DNA from: Phyllobacterium sp. 21LDTY02-6
GTDB taxonomy: Bacteria; Pseudomonadota; Alphaproteobacteria; Rhizobiales; Rhizobiaceae
Length of the DNA stretch: 64,000 nt
Direction: 5' to 3'
Assembly: GCF_023554255.2 (NCBI RefSeq)
Contig: NZ_JAMJWD020000006.1
Coordinates: 62,001-126,000, forward strand
The notes below the pieces were generated by a model. That model ran no database searches and was not told where the DNA came from. It saw nothing but the letters and a program-made list of their open reading frames with translations. A program made the translations under genes and the position numbers. Each line of letters begins with the position of its first letter. Within the stretch, counting starts at the first letter, position 1. This document shows, piece after piece, positions 26,779 through 35,704 of this stretch.

Positions 26779-27816
26779 ATGCCGGGTTTCACGCAAGCGG
26801 TTTTCGCAATCGGCACCTTGTTGCTGGCAGCTCTTCCCGGCAGGGCGGCGCTTGCGGAAGAGCGCATGATGTGGGGCGTCAACGGCCATCCTCTTGCCTC
26901 CTATCATGGCGTCACGCTCACCTTCCAGGTAGAAACGATGGCCGCGCTTGGCGTCAAATCCTACCGGGTCGACCTGCAGACGCCCGAACAACTGCCGAAG
27001 CTTGAAATGCTCGTCAATGCAGCAGCGCGGAAAGGCATTTCGATCCTTCCCGTGCTCACGCCGGTCGTCGATCTCAAGTCAGCATCCAAGGAAGATATTT
27101 TCACCGTGTCGAAACGGCTTGCGATGCAGGCGGCGGCACAGCTCGGAGACAAGATCTCCGTATGGGAACTCGGCAACGAACTCGAGAGCTTCGCCATCAT
27201 CCAGCCATGCGAGATGCGCGACGACGGCACGCAATATCCCTGCGAATGGGGCCCGGCAGGCGGGCTCTACCCGCTCGATTATTACGGCCCGCGCTGGGAG
27301 AAAGTCGCGGCCGTGATGCGTGGGTTGATCGCGGGCATGAAGGCGGCGGGCGGCGAATACAAGATTGCGATGGGCACAGCCGGCTGGGGCCACATCGGCG
27401 CGTTCGAGCGGATGAAGCAAGACAAGATCGAATGGGATATCAGCGTATGGCATGCCTATGGCGAGGACCCGGAATGGGCCTTCAAGGCGCTGGCCGCCTA
27501 TGGCAAGCCTATCTGGGTGACCGAATTCAACCATCCGAAAGGCAGTGTCGAGGGCGAGCAGGCGCAGGCGGAAGGCCTGAAGAAGGCAATGGCGCGGCTC
27601 CAGGAGCTGAGCAAATCCTATCCGGTGCAGGCGGCCCACATCTACGAATTGATGGACGAGACCTATTGGGCTCCGGATTTCGAGGCATTCATGGGCCTCG
27701 TCAAGCTCGATCCGGACGGCAAGGGCGGATGGCGGCCGGGGGCGTTGAAGCCCGCGTTCAAGACGGTTCAGGAATTCATCCAGAGCAACGCCCTGGCCGG
27801 AGCCGCAATCCAATGA
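26779..27816 (+). CDS. Exported glycoside hydrolase, clan GH-A (GH39/PslG-like)
   Basis: A 345-aa protein with a Sec signal (AVFAIGTLLLAALPGRAALAEE). It folds as a TIM-barrel: the acid/base is N133-E134 in SVWELGNELESF, and the nucleophile is E249 in KPIWVTEFNHPKG. This is the clan A pattern and resembles PslG, the GH39 enzyme of Pseudomonas Psl synthesis. Such enzymes trim the polymer or clear stalled chains in the periplasm during export. The ATG at 26779 has AGGAAG upstream, nine bases after the NadE-like stop. The exact family needs a profile search. Confidence 0.8.
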   Translation: MPGFTQAVFAIGTLLLAALPGRAALAEERMMWGVNGHPLASYHGVTLTFQVETMAALGVKSYRVDLQTPEQLPKLEMLVNAAARKGISILPVLTPVVDLKSASKEDIFTVSKRLAMQAAAQLGDKISVWELGNELESFAIIQPCEMRDDGTQYPCEWGPAGGLYPLDYYGPRWEKVAAVMRGLIAGMKAAGGEYKIAMGTAGWGHIGAFERMKQDKIEWDISVWHAYGEDPEWAFKALAAYGKPIWVTEFNHPKGSVEGEQAQAEGLKKAMARLQELSKSYPVQAAHIYELMDETYWAPDFEAFMGLVKLDPDGKGGWRPGALKPAFKTVQEFIQSNALAGAAIQ

Positions 27817-27839
27817 TGACAAGGCGGCGGAACTAGATC

Positions 27840-29279
27840 ATGGCAACCAATGTCTTTGGCGTCTGTGTGCTGCTGTTCGGCATCCTCGTCCAGTTCATGC
27901 ACAGGAAGTATGCGCTCTACGGCATGCTGGCGCTCACGCTTTTCGGCGCGGCGGCGGCACTGACCCTGCCTGCGCTCGGCGGCGCGTCGATTCTCGTCGC
28001 CAATGCGTTCCTCGTGTTCTTTGCCTGGCGGACGCTTCGCATCACCGGTCTTTCGCCCTTCCTCAGCAGTCTTCTGGCGCCCAGCAGCGGCTTCTGGCTC
28101 CTGCTATTGATCACCTATGGCATCATCAGCACCATCTTTTTCCCGCGCCTCTTCGCCGGCGTGACGGAAACCATGATGGTGCAGAGACTGCCCGGCGGCT
28201 TGAGCCGCATCGTGCTCAATCCGCTTACCTTCTCGAGCACCCATTTGACGCAGACGGTCTATGCCCTGGGCGGCGTCGTCTGCTTTGCCGCCTCGTTCGC
28301 CTATTTCAGGCTCAAGCAGGCCTTTCACCATTTCCTCGGCGCCTTCTTCTTCCTCTGCGGCCTGAACGTCCTTTTTGCCATTCTCGATCTCGCTACCTTC
28401 GCGACCGGCACAGGCGAATTGCTGGAATTCATCCACACGGCCAATTATTCGCTGATGACGGCTGTCGAGATGGGTGGCCTCAAGCGGATCTCGGGAACCT
28501 TCCCTGAATCCTCTTCCTTCGCCACGTTCACGCTGATCCTCTTTGCGATCAGCGCCAGCCTCTATCTCGACAATGTAAGGCCGCTCCGCTCCGGATTCTA
28601 CGCGCTGGCCAGTCTGGTCCTGCTGCTGCTTTCGACCTCGGGAACTGCCTATGTGGGGCTCATGGCGACCATGGCGCTATTGATGGTGCAATCCTTCGCT
28701 CCGGTCTTCAATGGCGGGCGCATGCGCAAGCAATTGTTCATCTATATGGGCGGCATGTGCGCGATCGCCCTGCTCCTGTTGATCGCGGTGCTGTCACCGA
28801 CGATCATCGACGCCGTCGCTGCCTTTTTCGACGAGAGCCTGTTCGGCAAGCTCGACAGCGCGTCGGGGCGTGAACGCGGATACTGGAACGAGGTGGCATG
28901 GACGAACTTCGTCGAAAGCTTCGGCCTCGGCGTCGGCGTCGGCGGCGCGCGCGCATCGAGCTATGTATTCGTGCTGCTCTCGAATGTCGGGGTGCCGGGC
29001 GCGCTCTGCTTCGTATTCTTCGTGGCTTCCACGCTGTTCAGGCGGAGCCTGCGCCCATCGGGCGGCCAGACCCGCCATATCGTCCGCGCCATCCGTTGCG
29101 GGATCGCCGCCAATCTTGTCGGGGCAGCGCTGGTCGGAACCGTGTTCGATCTTGGAATGCTGTTCTACGTGCTGGCCGGTGCAGCCGCTGCGGCCGCCTA
29201 TCCAGTTGCCAAGGCTGCCGCTCCGGCCCGCAAGATCGCGCTGCCCGGCAAGGAATTGACGAGCCACAGCGCGCATTGA
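27840..29279 (+). CDS. O-antigen ligase/Wzy-like polysaccharide polymerase
   Basis: A 479-aa membrane protein with about 11-12 helices and a larger extracytoplasmic loop after the sixth or seventh, the layout of Wzy polymerases and WaaL ligases. The loop/helix region RISGTFPESSSFATFTLILFA and the motif SASGRERGYWNEVAWTNF (Arg-rich, R-E-R-G-Y-W) are typical of the family. It probably polymerises the exopolysaccharide repeat units in the periplasm. It ends five bases before the convergent HlyD gene. The family is weakly conserved in sequence, hence moderate confidence. Confidence 0.75.
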   Translation: MATNVFGVCVLLFGILVQFMHRKYALYGMLALTLFGAAAALTLPALGGASILVANAFLVFFAWRTLRITGLSPFLSSLLAPSSGFWLLLLITYGIISTIFFPRLFAGVTETMMVQRLPGGLSRIVLNPLTFSSTHLTQTVYALGGVVCFAASFAYFRLKQAFHHFLGAFFFLCGLNVLFAILDLATFATGTGELLEFIHTANYSLMTAVEMGGLKRISGTFPESSSFATFTLILFAISASLYLDNVRPLRSGFYALASLVLLLLSTSGTAYVGLMATMALLMVQSFAPVFNGGRMRKQLFIYMGGMCAIALLLLIAVLSPTIIDAVAAFFDESLFGKLDSASGRERGYWNEVAWTNFVESFGLGVGVGGARASSYVFVLLSNVGVPGALCFVFFVASTLFRRSLRPSGGQTRHIVRAIRCGIAANLVGAALVGTVFDLGMLFYVLAGAAAAAAYPVAKAAAPARKIALPGKELTSHSAH

Positions 29280-29284
29280 TCCGC

Positions 29285-30616
29285 TCAGGATTCGCGGAAG
29301 GCCCGGGACATGCTGTCGAGAACCGGCTTCGCCAGATATTCGAAGAAAGTCCGTTCATGCGTCTGGATGAGAATGTCCGCAGGCATGCCTGGCGTCGGTG
29401 AAAAACCCTTGATCCTGCCGAGTTCCTCCGACGGAATGCTGACCCGCGCCAGATAGACATCCTGTTTGGTCGCGTTATCGGTCATCGAGTCGGCGGATAC
29501 GTAGTCGACGCGGCCGTTGATGACCGGCGTGGTCCTTTGGTTGAGGCCGCTCAACCTGATGTGGGCTTCCTGCCCCTGCTTGACTTCATCGATCTGCATC
29601 CGCGGTATCTGCGCTTCGATGATGAGAGGAACGCCGGCGGGGAGGATCTCCACGATCGGCTTGCCGGTTTCGATGACGCCGCCGGCCGTGTGGTAATGCA
29701 GGCGCACCACAGTGCCTGCCACCGGCGCCTTGATCAACGTCCGGTCGAGCACGCTATCGGCCTGCCGGGTTTGTTCGCGCACTGCATCGAGCTCGGCCTC
29801 CGCACTCTGGATTTCATCGAGGGCGGCCTGCTTCTCGGTATCCTTGGTCTGGATGATTTCCTTGCGGAACTTCTCGATCTGGGCGTTGATTTCGGAAATT
29901 TCTGCCGAAAGGCGTGCAATCGTGCCCTCGCCATCGGCCACGGCGCGCTGCAATACGCTCACCTCGGAACGGGCCATGAGCCCCTTCTTGAACAGCGACT
30001 GCTTGGCCTTGAACTCGTCCTTGAGCAGTTCGACCTGCGTCGCGGTCGCGTCGATCTGGGCCATCCGCCCGACGCGCCGGAACTCCAGCGCCGAGATGTT
30101 CCGCTCCATCATCTGTAGCTCGTTCGCATATTTCGCGTGGGCATTGGCGAAATTGTCGCTCTGGCTCTCGTTGACCGCGCGAATATCGGGATTGGTCAGA
30201 TTGTCCATGATTATCTTCGGCGGCTGATAGCGCTCGTCGCCGCGCACCACCGCATGAAGCCGCGCGAGGATCGCCTCCAGCCGTGCCTGGCGCAGGAACA
30301 GCTGTTGTGCATTCGCCTTCGCCGCAGTCTCGTCCAGGCGCACCAGATTATCGTTCTCGCTGACCTGGTCACCCTCCTTGACGAGGAGCTCCCTTATGAT
30401 GCCGCCCTCGAGATGCTGCACGATCTTGTTGTTGCCGGTGGCGACGAAGCTTCCCGGCGCGATCACGGCAGCGGCGAGCGGCGCGGTGGCCGCCCATGTC
30501 CCGAACCCGCCAAAACACACGAAGACGAGCGCAGCGCCGAATTTGCTGTAGGGCTTGATAGAGCGAGGCACGCCCGCATACCATTCGAGGTCGTTCAATG
30601 CGTTCGTCGCGGCCAC
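29285..30616 (-). CDS. Type I secretion membrane fusion protein (HlyD/PrtE family)
   Basis: A 443-aa periplasmic adaptor with one N-terminal helix (about 26-47), a long coiled-coil hairpin (about 100-290, rich in E/Q/A), a lipoyl half-motif near APGSFVATGNNKIVQHLEGG and a C-terminal beta domain with ILPAGVPLIIEAQIPRMQIDEV. It bridges the ABC transporter to an outer-membrane channel (TolC type, not in the window). The GTG start at 30616 has AGGGAG upstream. It lies immediately downstream of the ABC transporter and probably exports the two unusual proteins encoded upstream. Confidence 0.92.
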   Translation of the reverse strand: MAATNALNDLEWYAGVPRSIKPYSKFGAALVFVCFGGFGTWAATAPLAAAVIAPGSFVATGNNKIVQHLEGGIIRELLVKEGDQVSENDNLVRLDETAAKANAQQLFLRQARLEAILARLHAVVRGDERYQPPKIIMDNLTNPDIRAVNESQSDNFANAHAKYANELQMMERNISALEFRRVGRMAQIDATATQVELLKDEFKAKQSLFKKGLMARSEVSVLQRAVADGEGTIARLSAEISEINAQIEKFRKEIIQTKDTEKQAALDEIQSAEAELDAVREQTRQADSVLDRTLIKAPVAGTVVRLHYHTAGGVIETGKPIVEILPAGVPLIIEAQIPRMQIDEVKQGQEAHIRLSGLNQRTTPVINGRVDYVSADSMTDNATKQDVYLARVSIPSEELGRIKGFSPTPGMPADILIQTHERTFFEYLAKPVLDSMSRAFRES

Positions 30617-30637
30617 GGTTCGCTCCCTTTTCTTGTT

Positions 30638-32668
30638 CTATTCCGCTGCTTCGATGAAGGCTTCCGGTGCCGGCGCCTTCTTCCTCGACAGTGCCTCCAG
30701 GACCTTCTCGCGCGAGCCGAACATGGTCACGCTGCCATTGTTGAGCACCATGATCTTGTCGACACAGCTCAACAGCGCCGGCCGCTGGGTGATGGTGACG
30801 ACGGTGATCTTGTTGTTGCGGGCGTGATAGAGCGCCTTCGTCAGCGCCTGATCGCCCTTTTGGTCGAGATTGGAATTCGGCTCATCCAGGACGACCAGCG
30901 TCGGGTTGCCGAAGAAGGCGCGGGCGAGAGCGATGCGCTGCTTCTGCCCACCGGACAATGGCGCCCCATCGGCAGCGACCACCGTCTCATAGCCCTGCGG
31001 GAAACTGGAGATCAGTTCATGCACGTCGGCAAGAACCGCCGCCTCATAAATCGACTGATCGGTGGCGTCCTCCCGCATCCGCGCGATATTGGCCTTGATC
31101 GTGCCCGGAAACAGCTGCACGTCCTGCGGCAGGTAGCCGATATTCTCGCCGAACTGGCGCTGGTCCCAATTTCGCAGGTCCATGAGATCGAGGCGCACAC
31201 TGCCCGAAGTCGGCAGGATGGACCCGACGAGCATCTTGCCCAGCGTCGTCTTGCCCGCGCCGGAATTGCCGATGACGGCCATCGATTCTCCTGGCATCAG
31301 CGTGAAGGAGATACCGTTCAGGATGACTTTCTTGTTGGGTGGCGGAACGTAAAGGATCCGCTCGACATCCAGCCGGCCCTGGGGAGCCGGCAAGCGAAGC
31401 CGCTCGAAGTTCAATGGCGAGGTCTGCAGCAGGTTGCGAATCCTGCCGAAGGCGGAGCGGAACTGGATGAAACTGTTCCAGCCTTCGATCGCGCCCTCGA
31501 TAGGCGCAAGCGCACGGCCGGCGATGATCGAGGCTGCGATGACCATGCCGCCCGTAAGCTGCCCGTCAATGGCCAGATGCGCGCCCCATCCGAGCATCGC
31601 GACCTGTGTAAGCAGCCGCACGCATTTGGAAATGGTGGCGAAGATAATGTTCCGGTCCTGTGCCTTGACCTGTGATCGCAGCGAACCTGCCATGTCGCGG
31701 CCCCAGATCTTCACCGCTTCGGGTATCATCGCCAGCGCATTGATGATCTGCGAGTTCCGCGACATCGAGTCGAGGTGCAGCATGGCCCGGCTCTGGTAGC
31801 TGGTGGCCTCGGCAAAGGAAGCGGCCGTGGCGCGCTGGTTGAGGAAGGCGATCGCGATCAGCAGCAGCGACGAGGCGACGACGATGAATCCGAGATGAGG
31901 ATGAACCAGGAACACTGCCAGCAGGAAGATCGGCGCGATCGGCGCGTCGAAGAATGATAGGAGTGTTCCCGATGTGAGGAACGATCGCAACTGCTGCAGA
32001 TCGCCGAGTATCTGGTAGTCCTTGCCATTGCCATGCAGCGATGCACGGGCGGCGGCGCTCAAAATGGGCGCTCCCAATTGCACCGCGACCTCCACCGCCG
32101 TGCGCATCAGAATGAAGCGCCGAACCGCATCCAGCACGACCTGAACGATGACGGCCCCGACGATGACGACGGTAAGCATCACCAGCGTATCGGTCGACCG
32201 GCTCGTCAACACGCGGTCCGATATCTGGAACAGGTAGATAGGGATCGCCAGGACGAGGATATTCAGGAAGAAGGTGAAACCCATGGTGATGATGAGGTTT
32301 CGCCGCACCGCATTGACGCCGTTGCGAAAACTGTCGGCGAAACTTACCGCGGCGACGCGCTTATGGAAGTTTTCGCCGCTGGTGATCGGCTTGACATTGC
32401 TGCTTTCCTTGGCGGGAACAGGACCACGATCACCTTCGATGACCTTGCCGAATTCCTCTACCGGCTGCTGACGCCCCTCGGCAATCGGCGCAACCGGGGC
32501 TGCTTCAACCGGATTGGCCGTCGCGGTTTCCGCGTCCTCGCCGGACAGCCGGCGGATCTGCGCCTCCATTTCGTCCAGCAGGCTTTCAAACGTCAACCGG
32601 CTGAGCTCCGCTTCGTCGCCATGACGAGGCAATGCCCCGGACAGGCCGGTCGTGGTGTATTGGTTCAT
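30638..32668 (-). CDS. Type I secretion ABC transporter (PrtD family)
   Basis: A 676-aa half-transporter with an unusual N-terminal extension of about 100 polar, Glu/Pro-rich residues, a six-helix membrane domain (about 125-400) and an ATPase domain. Walker A is GNSGAGKTTLGKML (467-475 core), the signature LSGGQKQRIALARA (from 571) and Walker B LVVLDEPNSNLD. There is no C39 peptidase, so substrates are exported without leader cleavage and presumably use C-terminal signals. Forms a T1SS with the HlyD protein downstream (21-base gap). Confidence 0.92.
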   Translation of the reverse strand: MNQYTTTGLSGALPRHGDEAELSRLTFESLLDEMEAQIRRLSGEDAETATANPVEAAPVAPIAEGRQQPVEEFGKVIEGDRGPVPAKESSNVKPITSGENFHKRVAAVSFADSFRNGVNAVRRNLIITMGFTFFLNILVLAIPIYLFQISDRVLTSRSTDTLVMLTVVIVGAVIVQVVLDAVRRFILMRTAVEVAVQLGAPILSAAARASLHGNGKDYQILGDLQQLRSFLTSGTLLSFFDAPIAPIFLLAVFLVHPHLGFIVVASSLLLIAIAFLNQRATAASFAEATSYQSRAMLHLDSMSRNSQIINALAMIPEAVKIWGRDMAGSLRSQVKAQDRNIIFATISKCVRLLTQVAMLGWGAHLAIDGQLTGGMVIAASIIAGRALAPIEGAIEGWNSFIQFRSAFGRIRNLLQTSPLNFERLRLPAPQGRLDVERILYVPPPNKKVILNGISFTLMPGESMAVIGNSGAGKTTLGKMLVGSILPTSGSVRLDLMDLRNWDQRQFGENIGYLPQDVQLFPGTIKANIARMREDATDQSIYEAAVLADVHELISSFPQGYETVVAADGAPLSGGQKQRIALARAFFGNPTLVVLDEPNSNLDQKGDQALTKALYHARNNKITVVTITQRPALLSCVDKIMVLNNGSVTMFGSREKVLEALSRKKAPAPEAFIEAAE

Positions 32669-32702
32669 TCGCCTCGCGCTCCTCCACGCATTCTTGTTTT
32701 TA

Positions 32703-34694
32703 TCAGGCGAGTACAGTCTGCATCACGTCCACGGCAGGACCGGTGTCGGGTATGTCGACGGCGGGACCATGATCCGCGGCCGCATGGCCGGGCGCATCAT
32801 CGTCCAGGAATGCCACCAGTTCGTTGGCGAGCGGCTGTTGCCCGTTCTGCGCAGGCGCTGGCGCGATGATGTCGGCCTGGATCAGGATCGCGTCGGAATA
32901 GACGCCTCCACCCGCATAGGACGTACCTCCTCCATTCGCGTCCATGTCTTCAATGGACGCGATGTTGATCAACGCATTGGATCCGGTGCTGATGTCCCAT
33001 TCCGTTCCGTCCGACCCGTTCAGCAAAGCATCCTCGTAATGCGCAACATAATCGGCATCGCCCAAGACATTGACCTGCTTGATATAATTCAGGTCGTAGA
33101 CATTGCCACTGATGTAAAGAACCCGGAGGCCCTCTATGCCCTGGAGCGCCGCGTCAGCGCCGAAGCCCGACGGCATCGTGTAGTTCCCGCCGGCCAATTG
33201 GCTGAAGGCATCGGCATAATGCTGGGGCAGGCCGTTCACCCAGTTAGCCCCGCCCGTATTGGCGATGCTGGCGGAATTCCACAACAGGTTGCCGCTCGAT
33301 GACAGGCCGCCGCTATATTCCCCCGCCGCGCCGCCCGTAGTGAATTTGTCGTTGTCGAACAGTATGTTGGTCTGGAATATGAAATTGCCGTCATAATAGT
33401 TCCCGCCGATCATGACGAGGTCGTATGACTTGCACAGGTCCGCGAAGGACGCGCTATTCATGGAGCCGTTGGAACCGGTCACGATGGTGGTGTAGGCGCC
33501 GGTTGCCGAGAGCACATGCACGTCATTGTCGGACATGAAACTATATTGCGAGATCCAGTTCATCTGCAGGAGGTCGCCCGTGACGACGCTGATCTGCCAA
33601 TTCTGCGGGAATGTCGGCGCCTCGCCAGGTATTGTTGCGTTCTGGCCCTGGGCCGATTCATAGAGGAAGCTGGCAATGTTCATCGCCTGTGTCGATGGCG
33701 CGGCGCCAAGCCCGGCAAATCCCCCCTCGAACACATCGCTGTCGCTATAGGCGTTGACCTGGACGATCGCGCTGATGTCATAATAATTGCCGGCAACCGC
33801 GAAGTGAGCGCCGACCGAATCCAGGCTTTGCAGCGACACCTGATTGACCATCAGATTGCCGCCGGCCTTCAAGGTGACCGAATCGTCGATTTCCGTCCCT
33901 TTGATCGTCGCTCCCTCGGCGCCAGCAGTAATTTGGCCATCCGTTGCAGCCTCGGTCGGCTGTGGCAGATAGTCCTCGAGCCTCAGGTTGGCGAGTTCGG
34001 CGGAACCGTTGACATATGTGCCTTCGATATGGTCGGCGGACACGACGGAGATATCGGCGCCGGCAATGGCAGGCGCCGCGAAACCCTGCATGGCGGACAT
34101 CTGGTTCGCAAAGAATTGCGGTATGTCGGCGACCGAGTCCAGGCTGCTGGCTGCGTCGAAAGGCTCGCTCACGGAGAAAGCCAGTCCCGTCAGGCTCGTG
34201 AACGCGGCGTCATCGCCCCAGTTCAGGTCGACCGGAACGTGATTGCCCATGATGATGATGTCATTGTCTTCGAGATGGCTCGTCTGTTGCAGGACGACCG
34301 CGGTCTCGGAAGGCGGAAGGCCGAAATGGGGACCGCTGTCTTGATCCACCGCACGCGATCCGCCGCCAACGCCGACATTCCCCTTCAAATGATGAAATTT
34401 CTGCCCGTGCAGCTCGAGTTCCAGGGTGTCGTATGAAACGGAGGTCATCATCTGGTCGGCCGTCGGTGCCCACGGCGTGGGGAGGTATTTTACGCTCGCC
34501 TGCGAACTGGCCGGAGCGACGTATTGTTCAGGATTGGTCTCGACGACGAGCAAGGGGTTGAGTTCAGGCTCCGCATTCGGAGCAACCTTGAATTCACGAT
34601 AGTCCAGTCGCAGTTTCACCGCTTCGATGGATGTGTGGAAATAACCCATAAAGTGCGTGATCGATTCCGAAATATGATCACCAAATCCCAGCAT
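32703..34694 (-). CDS. Modular, probably type I-secreted protein with repeated G-N-x-Y-D modules
   Basis: A 663-aa acidic protein without signal peptide, suiting type I export. At least four copies of a module beginning G-(N/D)-x-(Y/L)-(D/Q)-x-x-x-I-x-Q-x-N start near residues 302, 373, 431 and 530; a partial fifth (GGVYSDAILIQAD) is at 597. Each of the first four is followed by D-x-D and an N-x-A-S element (for example QAMNIASF, SMNSASF, WNSASI, INIASI). Spacings are 58-99 residues. The C-terminus is acidic and ends VMQTVLA. The ATG at 34694 (MLGFGDH) has GGGAG upstream. The gene is next to the exporter, so it is most likely its substrate. I cannot name a family. Confidence 0.72.
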   Translation of the reverse strand: MLGFGDHISESITHFMGYFHTSIEAVKLRLDYREFKVAPNAEPELNPLLVVETNPEQYVAPASSQASVKYLPTPWAPTADQMMTSVSYDTLELELHGQKFHHLKGNVGVGGGSRAVDQDSGPHFGLPPSETAVVLQQTSHLEDNDIIIMGNHVPVDLNWGDDAAFTSLTGLAFSVSEPFDAASSLDSVADIPQFFANQMSAMQGFAAPAIAGADISVVSADHIEGTYVNGSAELANLRLEDYLPQPTEAATDGQITAGAEGATIKGTEIDDSVTLKAGGNLMVNQVSLQSLDSVGAHFAVAGNYYDISAIVQVNAYSDSDVFEGGFAGLGAAPSTQAMNIASFLYESAQGQNATIPGEAPTFPQNWQISVVTGDLLQMNWISQYSFMSDNDVHVLSATGAYTTIVTGSNGSMNSASFADLCKSYDLVMIGGNYYDGNFIFQTNILFDNDKFTTGGAAGEYSGGLSSSGNLLWNSASIANTGGANWVNGLPQHYADAFSQLAGGNYTMPSGFGADAALQGIEGLRVLYISGNVYDLNYIKQVNVLGDADYVAHYEDALLNGSDGTEWDISTGSNALINIASIEDMDANGGGTSYAGGGVYSDAILIQADIIAPAPAQNGQQPLANELVAFLDDDAPGHAAADHGPAVDIPDTGPAVDVMQTVLA

Positions 34695-34744
34695 TCTGGT
34701 AGCTCCCGCCGTTCGCGGATGTAGTTCCAACGCGGTTCATGACG

Positions 34745-34773
34745 CACCCTGCGCGGAAGCTCCGCGCAGGGTG
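34745..34773 (-). other. Perfect 13-bp hairpin between two secreted-protein genes
   Basis: CACCCTGCGCGGA (34745-34757) and its exact inverse (34761-34773) with a three-base loop. On the minus strand it follows the stop of the (GQ)n gene and precedes the modular-protein gene. No U-run follows, so it is a poor terminator. It more likely acts as a 3' stabiliser or processing site that raises (GQ)n protein output relative to downstream genes. Confidence 0.7.
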
Positions 34774-34789
34774 ATACTCGTTGGAAAGG

Positions 34790-35704
34790 CTAGACCTGAT
34801 CGGTGTCGCCTACGGAAGTGCTGGTATACGAGCCGTTGATGACGGTACCTTCGAAGGCGTTCTGCTGCAGATTGGCACCGAGAACGATTTCCTGGGTGAA
34901 TGCCGAGGAGTTGATGTTGGCTTCGGCGCTGGCTGCACTCGAACCATTGACATCATCGCCTGCCGTGATGTCGGAACCACCGGCACCGCCACCGAAGAAG
35001 CTGCTCGTAAGACCGCCCCAACCGCCGTCACCGAGGCCGATACCATCGCCCGCCGACGCGTTGCCACCAGCTGCACCTAGCGTGACGCTGCCGGTGTTGT
35101 TCTGCGAAACGCCCGAAAGCGCATCATTGTCGACGAGGTCCACGACCTGATTGAGCGCGAAACCCGTATCATTGCCGGCACCGGTCAATGCGCCATTGAG
35201 CACATTGGAGAAATTCACATCATTGCCCGGATCGAACGTGATGCTGCCGGAGTCGGTCAGGAAGATATTGTCGAAGCTGTTGCCGGTCAGATCGAGATCG
35301 GCGAAGTCATTGTCGTCGGGCGAATAGCCTTCGATGCCGAGATCGACAGTTACATCAACCGTGACGTCGGTCGTCGAGCTGTTCGAATTGAAGTTCTCAT
35401 TGCCGTTGTAGCTCTCGTTGGAATTGGCATTGAGGTTGCCGTTCCCATTGAGGTTGCCATTGCCATTGAGGTTGAGGTTTTCGGAACTGGACGACTGCTC
35501 CTGGCCCTGCCCCTGACCCTGATCCTGGCCTTGGCCCTGACCTTGTCCCTGCCCTTGGCCCTGATCCTGCCCTTGGCCCTGTCCCTGGCCTTGACCCTGT
35601 CCCTGCAACTGAAGCGCCAGCGCAGCGGCGAATGCGTCGGCGTCGGCACTGGCCGAGGCGGACGGGTCGAAGCCGGGGAGCTGGTAATTCTTATTGCCAC
35701 TCAT
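34790..35704 (-). CDS. Low-complexity (GQ)n / (GN)n protein, likely secreted
   Basis: A 304-aa protein with strong compositional bias. Residues 34-70 are a run of Gly-Gln dipeptides broken by Asp and Glu, residues 77-94 an Asn-Gly/Leu run (LNGNGNLNGNGN), then acidic Asp/Asn-rich sequence (DVTVDVTVDLG, SPDDNDFADLDL) with an aggregation- or fibre-like flavour. No signal peptide, so type I export is plausible. The ATG at 35704 has GGAGG seven bases upstream, predicting strong translation. It leads the set encoding the modular protein, PrtD and HlyD. Structural matrix or polymer-binding roles are only suggestions. Confidence 0.72.
   Translation of the reverse strand: MSGNKNYQLPGFDPSASASADADAFAAALALQLQGQGQGQGQGQGQDQGQGQGQGQGQGQDQGQGQGQEQSSSSENLNLNGNGNLNGNGNLNANSNESYNGNENFNSNSSTTDVTVDVTVDLGIEGYSPDDNDFADLDLTGNSFDNIFLTDSGSITFDPGNDVNFSNVLNGALTGAGNDTGFALNQVVDLVDNDALSGVSQNNTGSVTLGAAGGNASAGDGIGLGDGGWGGLTSSFFGGGAGGSDITAGDDVNGSSAASAEANINSSAFTQEIVLGANLQQNAFEGTVINGSYTSTSVGDTDQV
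35495..35605 (-). repeat. Tandem Gly-Gln codon repeat
   Basis: A tandem six-base repeat encoding Gly-Gln, about 111 bases (residues 34-70 of the (GQ)n protein), read on the plus strand as repeated CCCTGG/CCCTGC/CCTTGG units. Third positions vary between copies, showing selection for the dipeptide rather than recent DNA slippage alone. Length variation between strains is expected. Confidence 0.9.

Noticed and set aside
16675-29279. Exosortase (XrtA) type cluster
   Set aside because: Several neighbours are typical of it (VanZ-like, amidotransferase, carrier, AMP-ligase), but no exosortase or PEP-CTERM protein is present in the window.
35495-35605. Tandem repeat considered as a CRISPR-like array
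   Set aside because: Units are six bases in a coding frame and encode Gly-Gln; no spacers or cas genes.
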